Source: Burkholderia ambifaria
GTDB lineage: Bacteria; Pseudomonadota; Gammaproteobacteria; Burkholderiales; Burkholderiaceae
Length of the DNA stretch: 49,818 bases
NCBI RefSeq assembly: GCF_001443045.1
Contig: NZ_LKPJ01000036.1
Coordinates: forward strand, 20,041 to 69,858
Direction: 5' to 3'
Shown here: one piece after another, positions 42,967 through 49,818 of the stretch
Layout of the letters: every line of letters starts with the position of its first letter
Position numbering within the stretch: position 1 is the stretch's first letter
Translations under genes and position numbers: made by a program
The notes under the pieces: model-generated
Databases searched by the model: none
What the model saw: only the letters and a program-made list of their open reading frames with translations
What the model was told of the DNA's origin: nothing

Positions 42967-44070
42967 TCAGAACAGGTGCTGGATGCCCGCGTAGACGCCC
43001 GTCTGGCTGTGGCCGGGCGTCGGGTTGTCGTTGTATCCGCCGCCGGCAATGGGGCCTCCCGCGCCTGCCGCGTTCGACTCCAGACCAAAGTTCGCATTCT
43101 TGCTATTGCGAATCGTGGCGATCTGCATGTCGAAGAGCGTGCGCTTCGAGATGTTGTATGTGCCGCCGATCGTGTAGATGTTGGCGTTGCCGCCGCCATG
43201 ATTGGCATTGACGTGATAGACGGCACCCGTCAGGGCCGCGGCCGGCGTAGCCTGCCAGGTGACGCCGCCCCAGACTTGCTGCGTCGACGTGATGCCGTTG
43301 TTGGCGGCCGGCGCGCCGTTCGCATGCGAGGTCTGATAGGCCGCCTGCAATTTGAACTGGCCGAGGAACACGTTCACGCCGGCGAAGTACTCGCGGGAAT
43401 AGTTGAACACGTCCGAGAACTTGCCGTTGACGTCGCGCGCTTCGTCATAGATGCCGCGAACCTGGAAGTACGAATTCGTGTAGGTCAGTTGCAGGCCGTC
43501 GGCACGACCTTGTGCGGTTGTGCCGTTACCATTCCAGCTCGTTGCGTTCGACAGCGAATACTGGCCATATACGTCGAAACCGTAGAGGCTCGGCGACTGA
43601 TAGGAGATGTTGTTGCTGGTCTTGTTCCAGTTGCGCCCGCGCACGAGCGAACCGGACGACCAGGACGTCTGGCCGAGCGGATCGAAGTCCCACAGCCCGT
43701 TCGAGATCGAGAGCTCGCGGCCGAGCAGCAAGGTGCCGTATGAGTCATTGGAAAAACCGACCGTTGCCCAGCGATCCCAGATGGAGCCGGCGCCGCCGAG
43801 GCCGCCGTTCATCGCATTGAACGAGCCTTCGAGGTGGAAGACTGCCTTGTTGCCACCGCCAAGATCCTCGGAACCTTTCAAGCCCCAGAGGCTGGTACCC
43901 CAGTCGCCGCTTTCGGCACGCCAGCGGCTTGTCGTGCCGCCATTGCCGTTGGCCATGCCGTTCAGGTACTCGATGCCCGCGTCGAGGCGGCCGTAGAGCG
44001 TGACACTGCTTTGCGCGTGGGCGAGGATACCTGCGGACATCAACGTGGCGGTGAGTATTGCTTTTTTCAT
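42967..44070 (-). CDS. Outer-membrane porin, OmpC-like (Burkholderia type)
   Basis: This 367-residue beta-barrel porin starts MKKAILTATLMSAGILAHAQ (signal peptide), then SSVTLYGRLDAGIEYLNG, the usual first strand of Burkholderia and Bordetella general porins. WRAESGDWGTSLWGLKGSEDLGGG includes the conserved G/DLG turn. It ends GVYAGIQHLF with the C-terminal phenylalanine needed for barrel assembly. The ATG at 44068-44070 has GGAG seven bases upstream, so the longer upstream frame is not used. It is a trimeric passage for small solutes and stands alone. Confidence 0.95.
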   Translation of the reverse strand: MKKAILTATLMSAGILAHAQSSVTLYGRLDAGIEYLNGMANGNGGTTSRWRAESGDWGTSLWGLKGSEDLGGGNKAVFHLEGSFNAMNGGLGGAGSIWDRWATVGFSNDSYGTLLLGRELSISNGLWDFDPLGQTSWSSGSLVRGRNWNKTSNNISYQSPSLYGFDVYGQYSLSNATSWNGNGTTAQGRADGLQLTYTNSYFQVRGIYDEARDVNGKFSDVFNYSREYFAGVNVFLGQFKLQAAYQTSHANGAPAANNGITSTQQVWGGVTWQATPAAALTGAVYHVNANHGGGNANIYTIGGTYNISKRTLFDMQIATIRNSKNANFGLESNAAGAGGPIAGGGYNDNPTPGHSQTGVYAGIQHLF

Positions 44071-44416
44071 AATTGGCTCCAAACCTGTCAGAAAGAAAAA
44101 CGCGTTACTGCGGTACAACAGCTCCGGCACGTACTATCACCGGATTAAGTAAGGAAAACGAAATTATTTATTTTTGGAACGCCTGTCGTGTCCAAACAGG
44201 CAGGCCGATGGGCCTCGGTTTGCGAAGTGTCCAGCCGGGTAAGCTGGACGAGGTCTCCTTGGTCGCCTGGAAAAGAAGCGAAGCTTCAGGAAATTCAGGT
44301 AGTACGACTATTCATGGATAAGGTGCCGGATGATCGAGCGGTCGTTGAGCCAGCATCTGCCTCGGAGCAATTGCCTGAGGATCTGAAGCAAGAGCGGTCC
44401 GATGTGCGATACCCAC
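44071..44416. other. Porin promoter region, no gene seen
   Basis: These 346 bases are relatively AT-rich near 44150-44185 and should hold the porin promoter and the 3' end of the sugar operon. No gene or clear operator was recognised. Confidence 0.5.
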
Positions 44417-45499
44417 TTAATTTTCGGCGAGTACCTCGAATCGGTAAGCGATTTCGGTTGGCGTGTCCGGGTTCAGTGCGAGTGCCGTTCGGACGCCTCG
44501 CGAGTTGATCGGATTGGGGCCGAGCGAGATCGCGCGGCCAAGCTCGAATGCGCTCGCAACCGGCTCGATGCCCACGCAGAGGTTGCGGCCGTTCCATGGC
44601 GCGTAGGCGCGTCCGCGGTTGCTGATCCACAACAGCAGTGACGGCAGCGCGTCGGCATCCCACGTCAGCCGGTAGCGTGTGCCGGTGGCGGTGTCATTCA
44701 TCGTGACCGAACCGTCGATTCCGCAGAGCTGGAGGATTTCTTCCGTGGACTGCGCGAGCGGTAGCCGGTCAAACGCGCCGACGCCGCCGGCCGCCAGGGG
44801 TACGGACTCGAGCGTTTCGAAGGTCGCACCGGCGAGTGCGGTCGATACGCCGGGTTCGGGGCCTGCCGGATGCACCATCCCGAAACGGTACGTGCCCGGC
44901 TCGATTCGAAATGCGCCGGTAAGCGTGGGCAATGCGAGATTCGGATGGAGTCCGACGGGCAATGGAATCGATCTGCGCGCTTCGATGCGGAGCGTGATGT
45001 CCAGGGCGGCGCAAGCCGGATCGGCGCGCACGATGCGGGTGAGTCGCGCGATTGCCGACGTTTCCGGATATTCGATGCCGATTTCGATCTCATGCGGCGT
45101 CCGTCTGACGAGCGACCACGTGTCGGTGCACCCATAACCATGCTGCAGATCGTCGCTCGCATCACGTGCGGCGTCATGCGGGGTCGACGGCGTCGCAGCG
45201 GTTTCCCGCCAGCCGGCGGGCAGTTGATCGGGGGAGTATGGGACACCGAACGGTACGCACGGGAATTCGCTGCGCATGACGCCCAGCAGCCCGGAGGGTT
45301 GTGGTTCGGCTCGGCCGATCCACGGGGCTTCATAAAACGGACGGATCGTTCGGTTGCCTTGCTGAAGCGCAACGCCGCCAAGCATGCCTCCGGCTGCATG
45401 GAGATCGAACGCACCGTGCGTCCATTCGAGATGCCAGACTGTATCCATAGCTTCGTCAGGTGTAATCGGATAGGGCGTTGGGTCGATAGGAAGAGGCAT
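44417..45499 (-). CDS. Aldose 1-epimerase family protein
   Basis: This protein of 360 residues has the aldose-epimerase (galactose mutarotase-like) fold. Landmarks are RSIPLPVGLHPNLALP (a catalytic His region), YRFGMVHPAGPE, and SLLLWISNRGRAYAPWNGRNLCVGIEP with the C-terminal Glu near residue 320. The start at 45497-45499 is used, 11 bases after the zwf stop. GAGGAAGAGA lies somewhat far upstream, and an ATG at 45535 overlapping zwf is possible. It is the last gene of the sugar operon and probably interconverts sugar anomers, or glucose-6-phosphate anomers, for Zwf. Confidence 0.85.
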   Translation of the reverse strand: MPLPIDPTPYPITPDEAMDTVWHLEWTHGAFDLHAAGGMLGGVALQQGNRTIRPFYEAPWIGRAEPQPSGLLGVMRSEFPCVPFGVPYSPDQLPAGWRETAATPSTPHDAARDASDDLQHGYGCTDTWSLVRRTPHEIEIGIEYPETSAIARLTRIVRADPACAALDITLRIEARRSIPLPVGLHPNLALPTLTGAFRIEPGTYRFGMVHPAGPEPGVSTALAGATFETLESVPLAAGGVGAFDRLPLAQSTEEILQLCGIDGSVTMNDTATGTRYRLTWDADALPSLLLWISNRGRAYAPWNGRNLCVGIEPVASAFELGRAISLGPNPINSRGVRTALALNPDTPTEIAYRFEVLAEN

Positions 45500-45510
45500 G
45501 CTCGCGCGGA

Positions 45511-46983
45511 TCAGTTCTCTTCCTCGCTCCAGCATGTGCCGTGTCTCGCCAGCAACGCGCTTGCCTGTGCGGGGCCCCAGTTTCCGGCGGAATACGGTCT
45601 GGGCTCCGTCTTCAAGCCGAGAATCGGCGCGACCCAGCGCCATGCGGCCTCCTGTTCGTCGCGACGCACGAACAGGGCGAGTCGGCCGGCGATCACGTCG
45701 AGCAACAGGCGCTGATACGCTTCCATCCGGTCTTGCTGAAAGAAGCGGTCGAACGCGAGGTCAAGGGAGACGCCTTGCAAGGTCATGCCGAGCCCCGGCC
45801 GCTTCGCGAGGGTGCTCAGGCGAATCGATTCGTCCGGTTGCAGCTGAATCGTCAGCCGGTTCGGCCCCGCCCAAAGTGCCGTCGGGCCGAGCGTCGAATG
45901 CGGCGGGCGCTTGAACGTAACGACGATCTCGGCCACGCGTCGCGCCAGTCGCTTGCCGGTGCGGAGGAAGAACGGAACACCGGCCCAGCGCCAGTTTTCG
46001 ACCTCGGCCTTCAGCACCACGAACGTTTCGGTCGTGCTGTCGGCCCGGATCCCGGATTCGTCGCGGTAGCCCGGTACCGGCTGCCCGCGGACCACGCCCG
46101 CGCGATACTGTCCGCGCACGACGTTCTGATGCAACGTTTCTTCGGTGAGCGGCTTGAGCGCGCGCAGCACGCGCAGCTTCTCGTCGCGGACCGCGTCGGC
46201 TTCCATCGAATGAGGCGGTTCCATGGCGACGATCGCGAGCAACTGCAGCAGATGGTTCTGCACCATGTCGCGCAGTGCGCCGGTCTGGTCGTAAAACCCG
46301 CCGCGCCCGCCGACGCCGAGTTCCTCGGCAACCGTGATCTGAATGTTGTCGATCCATTCGCGACGCCACAAAGGCTCGAACATCACGTTGCCGAACCGCA
46401 GCGCGAACAGGTTTTGCACGGCTTCCTTGCCGAGGTAATGATCGATACGGTAGATCTGCTCTTCCGAAAAGATCTGGCCGACCGCATCGTTGATCGCCGT
46501 CGACGAGGCGAGATCGTAGCCCAGCGGTTTCTCGAGCACGATGCGCGAGGTCGGCTGGGCGAGCCCTGCCTGTGCCAGCGCGCGGCAGATCGGCACGAAA
46601 AGCGACGGCCCGGTCGCCAGATAAAAAATCTGGCGCGACGATGTCGGCGAAAGCACGCTGGCCAGGCGCGAGAAGCTGCCGGGCTGGCTTGCGTCAAGTG
46701 CCACGTACGAGAGCCGTGCGCAGAAATCGCGCCATGCGCTTTCGTCGAACCGGGCCTCCGTCAGGTGCGGCCGCACCGACGCGTCGACCCAGTCCAGGTA
46801 GCCGGCAGTATCGAGCTCGTTCTGCGCAACCGCGATGATGCGGCCTTCGGGGGCGAGCAGGCCATCGCGATGAGCGGAATAGAGCGCCGGCAGGATCTTG
46901 CGCATCGCGAGATCGCCGGTGCCGCCGAACAGCACGAATTCGAACGGCGCCGGGGTAGAGGAAGACGGGGTGTGCGCATTCAT
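45511..46983 (-). CDS. zwf: Glucose-6-phosphate 1-dehydrogenase
   Basis: This 490-residue enzyme oxidises glucose-6-phosphate to 6-phosphogluconolactone with NADP+ (or NAD+), opening the pentose phosphate and Entner-Doudoroff routes. FVLFGGTGDLAMRKILPALY is the nucleotide-binding motif (GxxGDL), EKPLGYD contains the substrate-binding Lys, and RIDHYLGKEAVQN holds the catalytic His. The ATG at 46981-46983 overlaps the stop of the PfkB gene by four bases, so they are coupled. Pseudomonads and Burkholderia use the Entner-Doudoroff route, so this is a central enzyme. Confidence 0.96.
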   Translation of the reverse strand: MNAHTPSSSTPAPFEFVLFGGTGDLAMRKILPALYSAHRDGLLAPEGRIIAVAQNELDTAGYLDWVDASVRPHLTEARFDESAWRDFCARLSYVALDASQPGSFSRLASVLSPTSSRQIFYLATGPSLFVPICRALAQAGLAQPTSRIVLEKPLGYDLASSTAINDAVGQIFSEEQIYRIDHYLGKEAVQNLFALRFGNVMFEPLWRREWIDNIQITVAEELGVGGRGGFYDQTGALRDMVQNHLLQLLAIVAMEPPHSMEADAVRDEKLRVLRALKPLTEETLHQNVVRGQYRAGVVRGQPVPGYRDESGIRADSTTETFVVLKAEVENWRWAGVPFFLRTGKRLARRVAEIVVTFKRPPHSTLGPTALWAGPNRLTIQLQPDESIRLSTLAKRPGLGMTLQGVSLDLAFDRFFQQDRMEAYQRLLLDVIAGRLALFVRRDEQEAAWRWVAPILGLKTEPRPYSAGNWGPAQASALLARHGTCWSEEEN

Positions 46984-47915
46984 TGGGCTGCGCTCGCGGT
47001 TGCGATTGACGCTGCGATCAGCGCTTGTACTTCGGCTTCCGTCGGCGCATAGGCGCCGGCGCGCGAGGCGACGAGCGCCGCACAGGCGGCAGCGAATCGC
47101 AGATGCTCGGCCGCGGCGGCTTCCGGGTGCGTCAGCAGGCTTGCCATCCAGCTGCCGACGCATGCGTCGCCGCAGCCGACCGTGTCGGCGACCGTGACCT
47201 TGAATCCCGGCTGCACCACCGTTTCCTCGCCTGCGAAGAGTTCCATGCCAGCCGCTCCGCGCGTGACGAGTACCGCAGCCTGCGGTGCCCATGCACGGAT
47301 TCGCGCGAGCGCAGCTGCCTCGTCGAGCTCGGGGAACAGGCCGGTGAGATCCTCGTCGGACACCTTGATGTAGTCCGAGAGACCTACCATCGTGCGCAAG
47401 GTGTCGCGGTACGACGGATCGGCCATCGGCGCGCGAAAGTTGGGGTCGAACGAAATCCGCTTGCCGGCAGCACGCACGACACGCGCAATGTCGATCAGAC
47501 GCGACGCGAGGGGCTCGCGCACCAGGCCGAGGCAGCCGAAATGAACGATTTCGACGGCCTCGAGCCAGTCCGGAGGCAGTGCGGTCGGATCGAACGCGAG
47601 ATCGGCGCTATTCTCGCCGACGAAGAAATACTGCGGCGGCCGCGTCGCTACCACCATGGCAAGAAGCGGCGGGCGGTCGACCTGCTGCGTGAAACGCATG
47701 TCGAGGCCGGCTTCGGCGCTCTTTCGCATGAGTTCGTCGCCGAATATGTCGGCGCTCACGGCACCGGCAAAGCCGGTCGGCGCGCCGAGGCGCGCGCCGA
47801 CGCGCGCGACGTTCCAGCATGCGCCGCCGGCAACGCTGTGCCAGCGGTTCGTGTCGTCTCGAATGAAATCGGTCAGGGCTTCGCCGAAGATGACCAGTCG
47901 CGGTAACTTCATCAT
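46980..47915 (-). CDS. PfkB-family carbohydrate kinase, probable fructokinase
   Basis: This 311-residue ribokinase/PfkB kinase has FGEALTDFIRDD and GGACWNVARVGARLG near the start (the PfkB signature 1 region). DTVGCGDACVGSW near residue 255 holds the catalytic Asp (DTxGxGD). Fructose is the likely substrate, because the flanking genes are a sugar ABC system, pgi and zwf. The enzyme would then make fructose-6-phosphate for Pgi. Other sugars cannot be excluded. It overlaps zwf by four bases and follows pgi by 13 bases. Confidence 0.88.
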   Translation of the reverse strand: MMKLPRLVIFGEALTDFIRDDTNRWHSVAGGACWNVARVGARLGAPTGFAGAVSADIFGDELMRKSAEAGLDMRFTQQVDRPPLLAMVVATRPPQYFFVGENSADLAFDPTALPPDWLEAVEIVHFGCLGLVREPLASRLIDIARVVRAAGKRISFDPNFRAPMADPSYRDTLRTMVGLSDYIKVSDEDLTGLFPELDEAAALARIRAWAPQAAVLVTRGAAGMELFAGEETVVQPGFKVTVADTVGCGDACVGSWMASLLTHPEAAAAEHLRFAAACAALVASRAGAYAPTEAEVQALIAASIATASAAQ

Positions 47916-47928
47916 GGGATCCGGGATG

Positions 47929-49527
47929 TCAGGCCGCGGCGTGACGCTGCGTCTTGAAGCGGTTGATCAGTTGGTTCGTCGAACCGTCGTGCGAGTGAAC
48001 CTGCCCTGGGGTGAGCAACTCGTCCTCGATCGCCACCGCGAGCTTCTTGCCGAGTTCGACGCCCCACTGGTCGAACGAATTGATCCGCCATACCACGCCT
48101 TGCACGTACACCTGGTGTTCGTACAGTGCGATCAGCGCGCCGAGCGACGCCGGATCGAGCGTGTCCAGGCAAATCGTGTTGGTGGGCCGGTCGCCTTCGA
48201 AATTGCGGTGCGGCTCGGTCGTCGAGCGCGATCCGTTCATCAATGCCTCGGACTGTGCGAAACAGTTTGCGACGAGGACGGCATGGTGATCGTCGAACGC
48301 GTGATGCGGCCGCATGCACACGATGAAGTCGGTAGGGATGATGGCGGTACCCTGGTGCAGGAGCTGGAAGAACGCGTGCTGCCCGTTCGTACCCGGCTCG
48401 CCCCAGATGACCGAACCGGTGGCGTAGTCGACGCGCTCGCCGCCGAGCGTCACCGACTTGCCGTTGCTTTCCATGTCGAGCTGCTGAAGATACGCGGGCA
48501 GCCGGTGCAGATAGTTGTCGTACGGCGCGATCAGATGGCTCGTCATGCCGAGGAAATTCTGATGCCAGATGCCGATCATCGCGAGCAGGACGGGCAGGTT
48601 GCGTTCGAGCGGGGCTTGCGCGAAGTGACGGTCCATCGCGTGCGCGCCGTCGAGCAGCTGCTCGAACGCATCCATGCCGGCCATGATCGCGATGGGCAGC
48701 CCGATGGCGGACCATAGCGAGTAACGTCCGCCCACCCAGTCCCAGAACTCGAACATGTTGCCGGTATCGATGCCGAATGCCGAAACGGCCGCGGCATTCG
48801 TCGAGACGGCGACGAAATGCTTCGCGATCGCCGAATCCGGCATACCGCTTTCGAGCAGCCAGGCTCGGGCGGTGTGGGCGTTCATGAGCGTCTCGCGGGT
48901 CGTGAACGTTTTCGACGACACGATGAACAGCGTCGTTTCCCGGTTCACGCGCTTGAGCACTTCGGCGATGTCGGCCGCGTCGACATTCGAGACGAAATGC
49001 ATCTGCAACCGTTCATGCGCGTACGGCTTGAGCGCCTCGCACACCATCTTGGGGCCCAGGTCCGAGCCGCCGATGCCGATATTGACGATATCGGTGATCT
49101 GACGGCCCGTATGACCGCGCCATTCACCGGAGCGCACGGCATCGGAGAAGCGCCGCATCTGGGCAAGCACGTCTTTCACTTGCCGCGACACGTCGACGTC
49201 GTCGACGATTCTCGGCGTACCCGAACGGTCACGCAGTGCGACGTGCAGCACCGCGCGGTTTTCCGTGCGATTGATTCTCTCGCCGGCGAACATTGCGTTG
49301 CGATGCACGTCGACATCCGCCTCGCGGGCGAGCGCGACGAGCAGGGCGATGGTTTCGTCGTCGACAGGGTTCTTCGAGTAATCGACGAAGAGCCCGGCCG
49401 CCTCGAGGCTGAAGCGTGATGCGCGCGCCGAGTCGTGGTCGAATCGTGCACGGATCGAGACGCCGGACAACGCGTCCCGATGGCTGGCGAGCGCGCGCCA
49501 CGCGCGCGTTTGGGTCAATGAGGTCAT
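47929..49527 (-). CDS. pgi: Glucose-6-phosphate isomerase
   Basis: This 532-residue enzyme interconverts fructose-6-phosphate and glucose-6-phosphate. NIGIGGSDLGPKMV is the substrate phosphate-binding motif, FIVSSKTFTTRET is characteristic, and GRYSLWSAIGLPIAI is signature 2. HAFFQLLHQGT holds the catalytic His region, and FDQWGVELGKKLA is signature 3 with Lys. The length is close to the E. coli enzyme. It lies between the sugar-binding protein and the PfkB kinase on one transcript. A second pgi elsewhere is likely, so this copy may serve the sugar operon. Confidence 0.96.
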   Translation of the reverse strand: MTSLTQTRAWRALASHRDALSGVSIRARFDHDSARASRFSLEAAGLFVDYSKNPVDDETIALLVALAREADVDVHRNAMFAGERINRTENRAVLHVALRDRSGTPRIVDDVDVSRQVKDVLAQMRRFSDAVRSGEWRGHTGRQITDIVNIGIGGSDLGPKMVCEALKPYAHERLQMHFVSNVDAADIAEVLKRVNRETTLFIVSSKTFTTRETLMNAHTARAWLLESGMPDSAIAKHFVAVSTNAAAVSAFGIDTGNMFEFWDWVGGRYSLWSAIGLPIAIMAGMDAFEQLLDGAHAMDRHFAQAPLERNLPVLLAMIGIWHQNFLGMTSHLIAPYDNYLHRLPAYLQQLDMESNGKSVTLGGERVDYATGSVIWGEPGTNGQHAFFQLLHQGTAIIPTDFIVCMRPHHAFDDHHAVLVANCFAQSEALMNGSRSTTEPHRNFEGDRPTNTICLDTLDPASLGALIALYEHQVYVQGVVWRINSFDQWGVELGKKLAVAIEDELLTPGQVHSHDGSTNQLINRFKTQRHAAA

Positions 49528-49560
49528 GTTCGTGTCAGGCCCGGAATGTGTTGGGACAGG

Positions 49561-49818
49561 TTAGTGCGAGCTCCAGCCCTTGTAGCTCTTCACGTTGTCG
49601 CGCGTGACGAGCGTCGGCTCGATCAGGATCATCGGGTTGGCCGGCTTCTGGCCGTTCATGATTCCGTAGCCGACGTTGACGGCCTGCTGCGCCATCGCCC
49701 ACGGGTCCTGGCTCGACGACGCCTGCACGAGCGTGTTGGACTTCAGCGCCACCTCGATGTCCGGCGCGCCGTCGACCGACGTGATCACCACGTTCGGGCG
49801 ATTCAGCTGCTTCGCCGC
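49561..49818 (-). CDS. Sugar ABC transporter substrate-binding protein, C-terminus only
   Basis: The window holds the last 85 residues of a ribose-type (Peripla_BP_4) periplasmic sugar-binding protein. NVVITSVDGAPDIEVALKSN has the SVDG ligand-binding Asp, and VQASSSQDPWAMAQQAVNVGY and the terminal DNVKSYKGW are typical. The 5' part lies past 49818. It is the upstream member of the sugar operon, so the permease and ATPase are probably beyond the window. It would supply the sugar phosphorylated by the PfkB kinase. Confidence 0.88.
   Translation of the reverse strand, partial: AAKQLNRPNVVITSVDGAPDIEVALKSNTLVQASSSQDPWAMAQQAVNVGYGIMNGQKPANPMILIEPTLVTRDNVKSYKGWSSH

Overview
The window looks like Burkholderia, most likely a Burkholderia cepacia complex secondary chromosome. 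The signs are a G+C content of about two thirds, strong G/C third-position bias, a Burkholderia-type porin, a DUF4148 protein, many LysR regulators, and beta-proteobacterial aromatic catabolism genes. The assignment comes from recognising protein families, not from a database search. No rRNA, tRNA, CRISPR array or intact insertion sequence was seen.

Layout, left to right. (1) 1-1417: ketone-body genes on the minus strand, acetoacetate decarboxylase then 3-hydroxybutyrate dehydrogenase (cut by the window edge). Divergent from them is a PAP2 phosphatase. (2) 2486-4455: a small membrane protein, a siderophore-interacting ferric reductase and a PadR/YqjI-like regulator, with a twin-palindrome operator at the promoter. 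(3) 4525-5112: decayed DNA holding a remnant of a UvrD/GajB-like helicase. (4) 5109-9642: an AraC regulator divergent from a GMC alcohol oxidase/dehydrogenase and an aldehyde dehydrogenase, which together would oxidise an alcohol to an acid. (5) 9844-16822: an aldo/keto reductase, an ArgO-type exporter with divergent ArgP, an FNR with all four cluster cysteines, a universal stress protein, two small conserved proteins and an EpsC-type serine acetyltransferase. (6) 16934-18372: folE and a pteridine-reductase-like SDR, overlapping by one base.

(7) 18474-26527: the protocatechuate branch of the beta-ketoadipate pathway. A LysR regulator is divergent from pobA, followed by pcaI, pcaJ, pcaB, pcaD, pcaC and the transporter pcaK. 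PcaK imports 4-hydroxybenzoate, PobA makes protocatechuate, and PcaB, PcaC, PcaD and PcaIJ take the ring-cleavage product to 3-oxoadipyl-CoA. Ring cleavage itself (pcaGH) and thiolase (pcaF) are not in the window. pobA and pcaK share a hairpin leader, and a PcaR-like palindrome precedes pcaI.

(8) 26651-28409: a small protein, a LysE-family exporter whose divergent regulator seems to be missing, and an unrecognised open frame of lower G+C. (9) 28380-34445: a compact accessory cluster between two LysR genes, with two DJ-1/PfpI proteins (one cytoplasmic, one exported), an SDR, a frameshifted ABM-type monooxygenase and an exported yellow/MRJP-like protein. It plausibly handles reactive carbonyls or quinones. 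(10) 34569-40305: an RND efflux operon (adaptor, pump, outer-membrane channel) with 4-base overlaps. (11) 40575-44070: a DUF4148 protein, a decayed MFS transporter, a lone branched-chain-amino-acid-type binding protein and a porin. (12) 44417-49818: a sugar operon on the minus strand (ABC sugar-binding protein, pgi, PfkB-family kinase, zwf, aldose epimerase) that would feed an imported sugar into glucose-6-phosphate and then the Entner-Doudoroff/pentose phosphate route.

The window is mostly ordinary accessory metabolism. The least explained parts are the electrophile-handling cluster, the conserved leader hairpins, the YqjI-type twin operator and the repeats upstream of adc. Nothing in it can be called a clearly new system from sequence alone.
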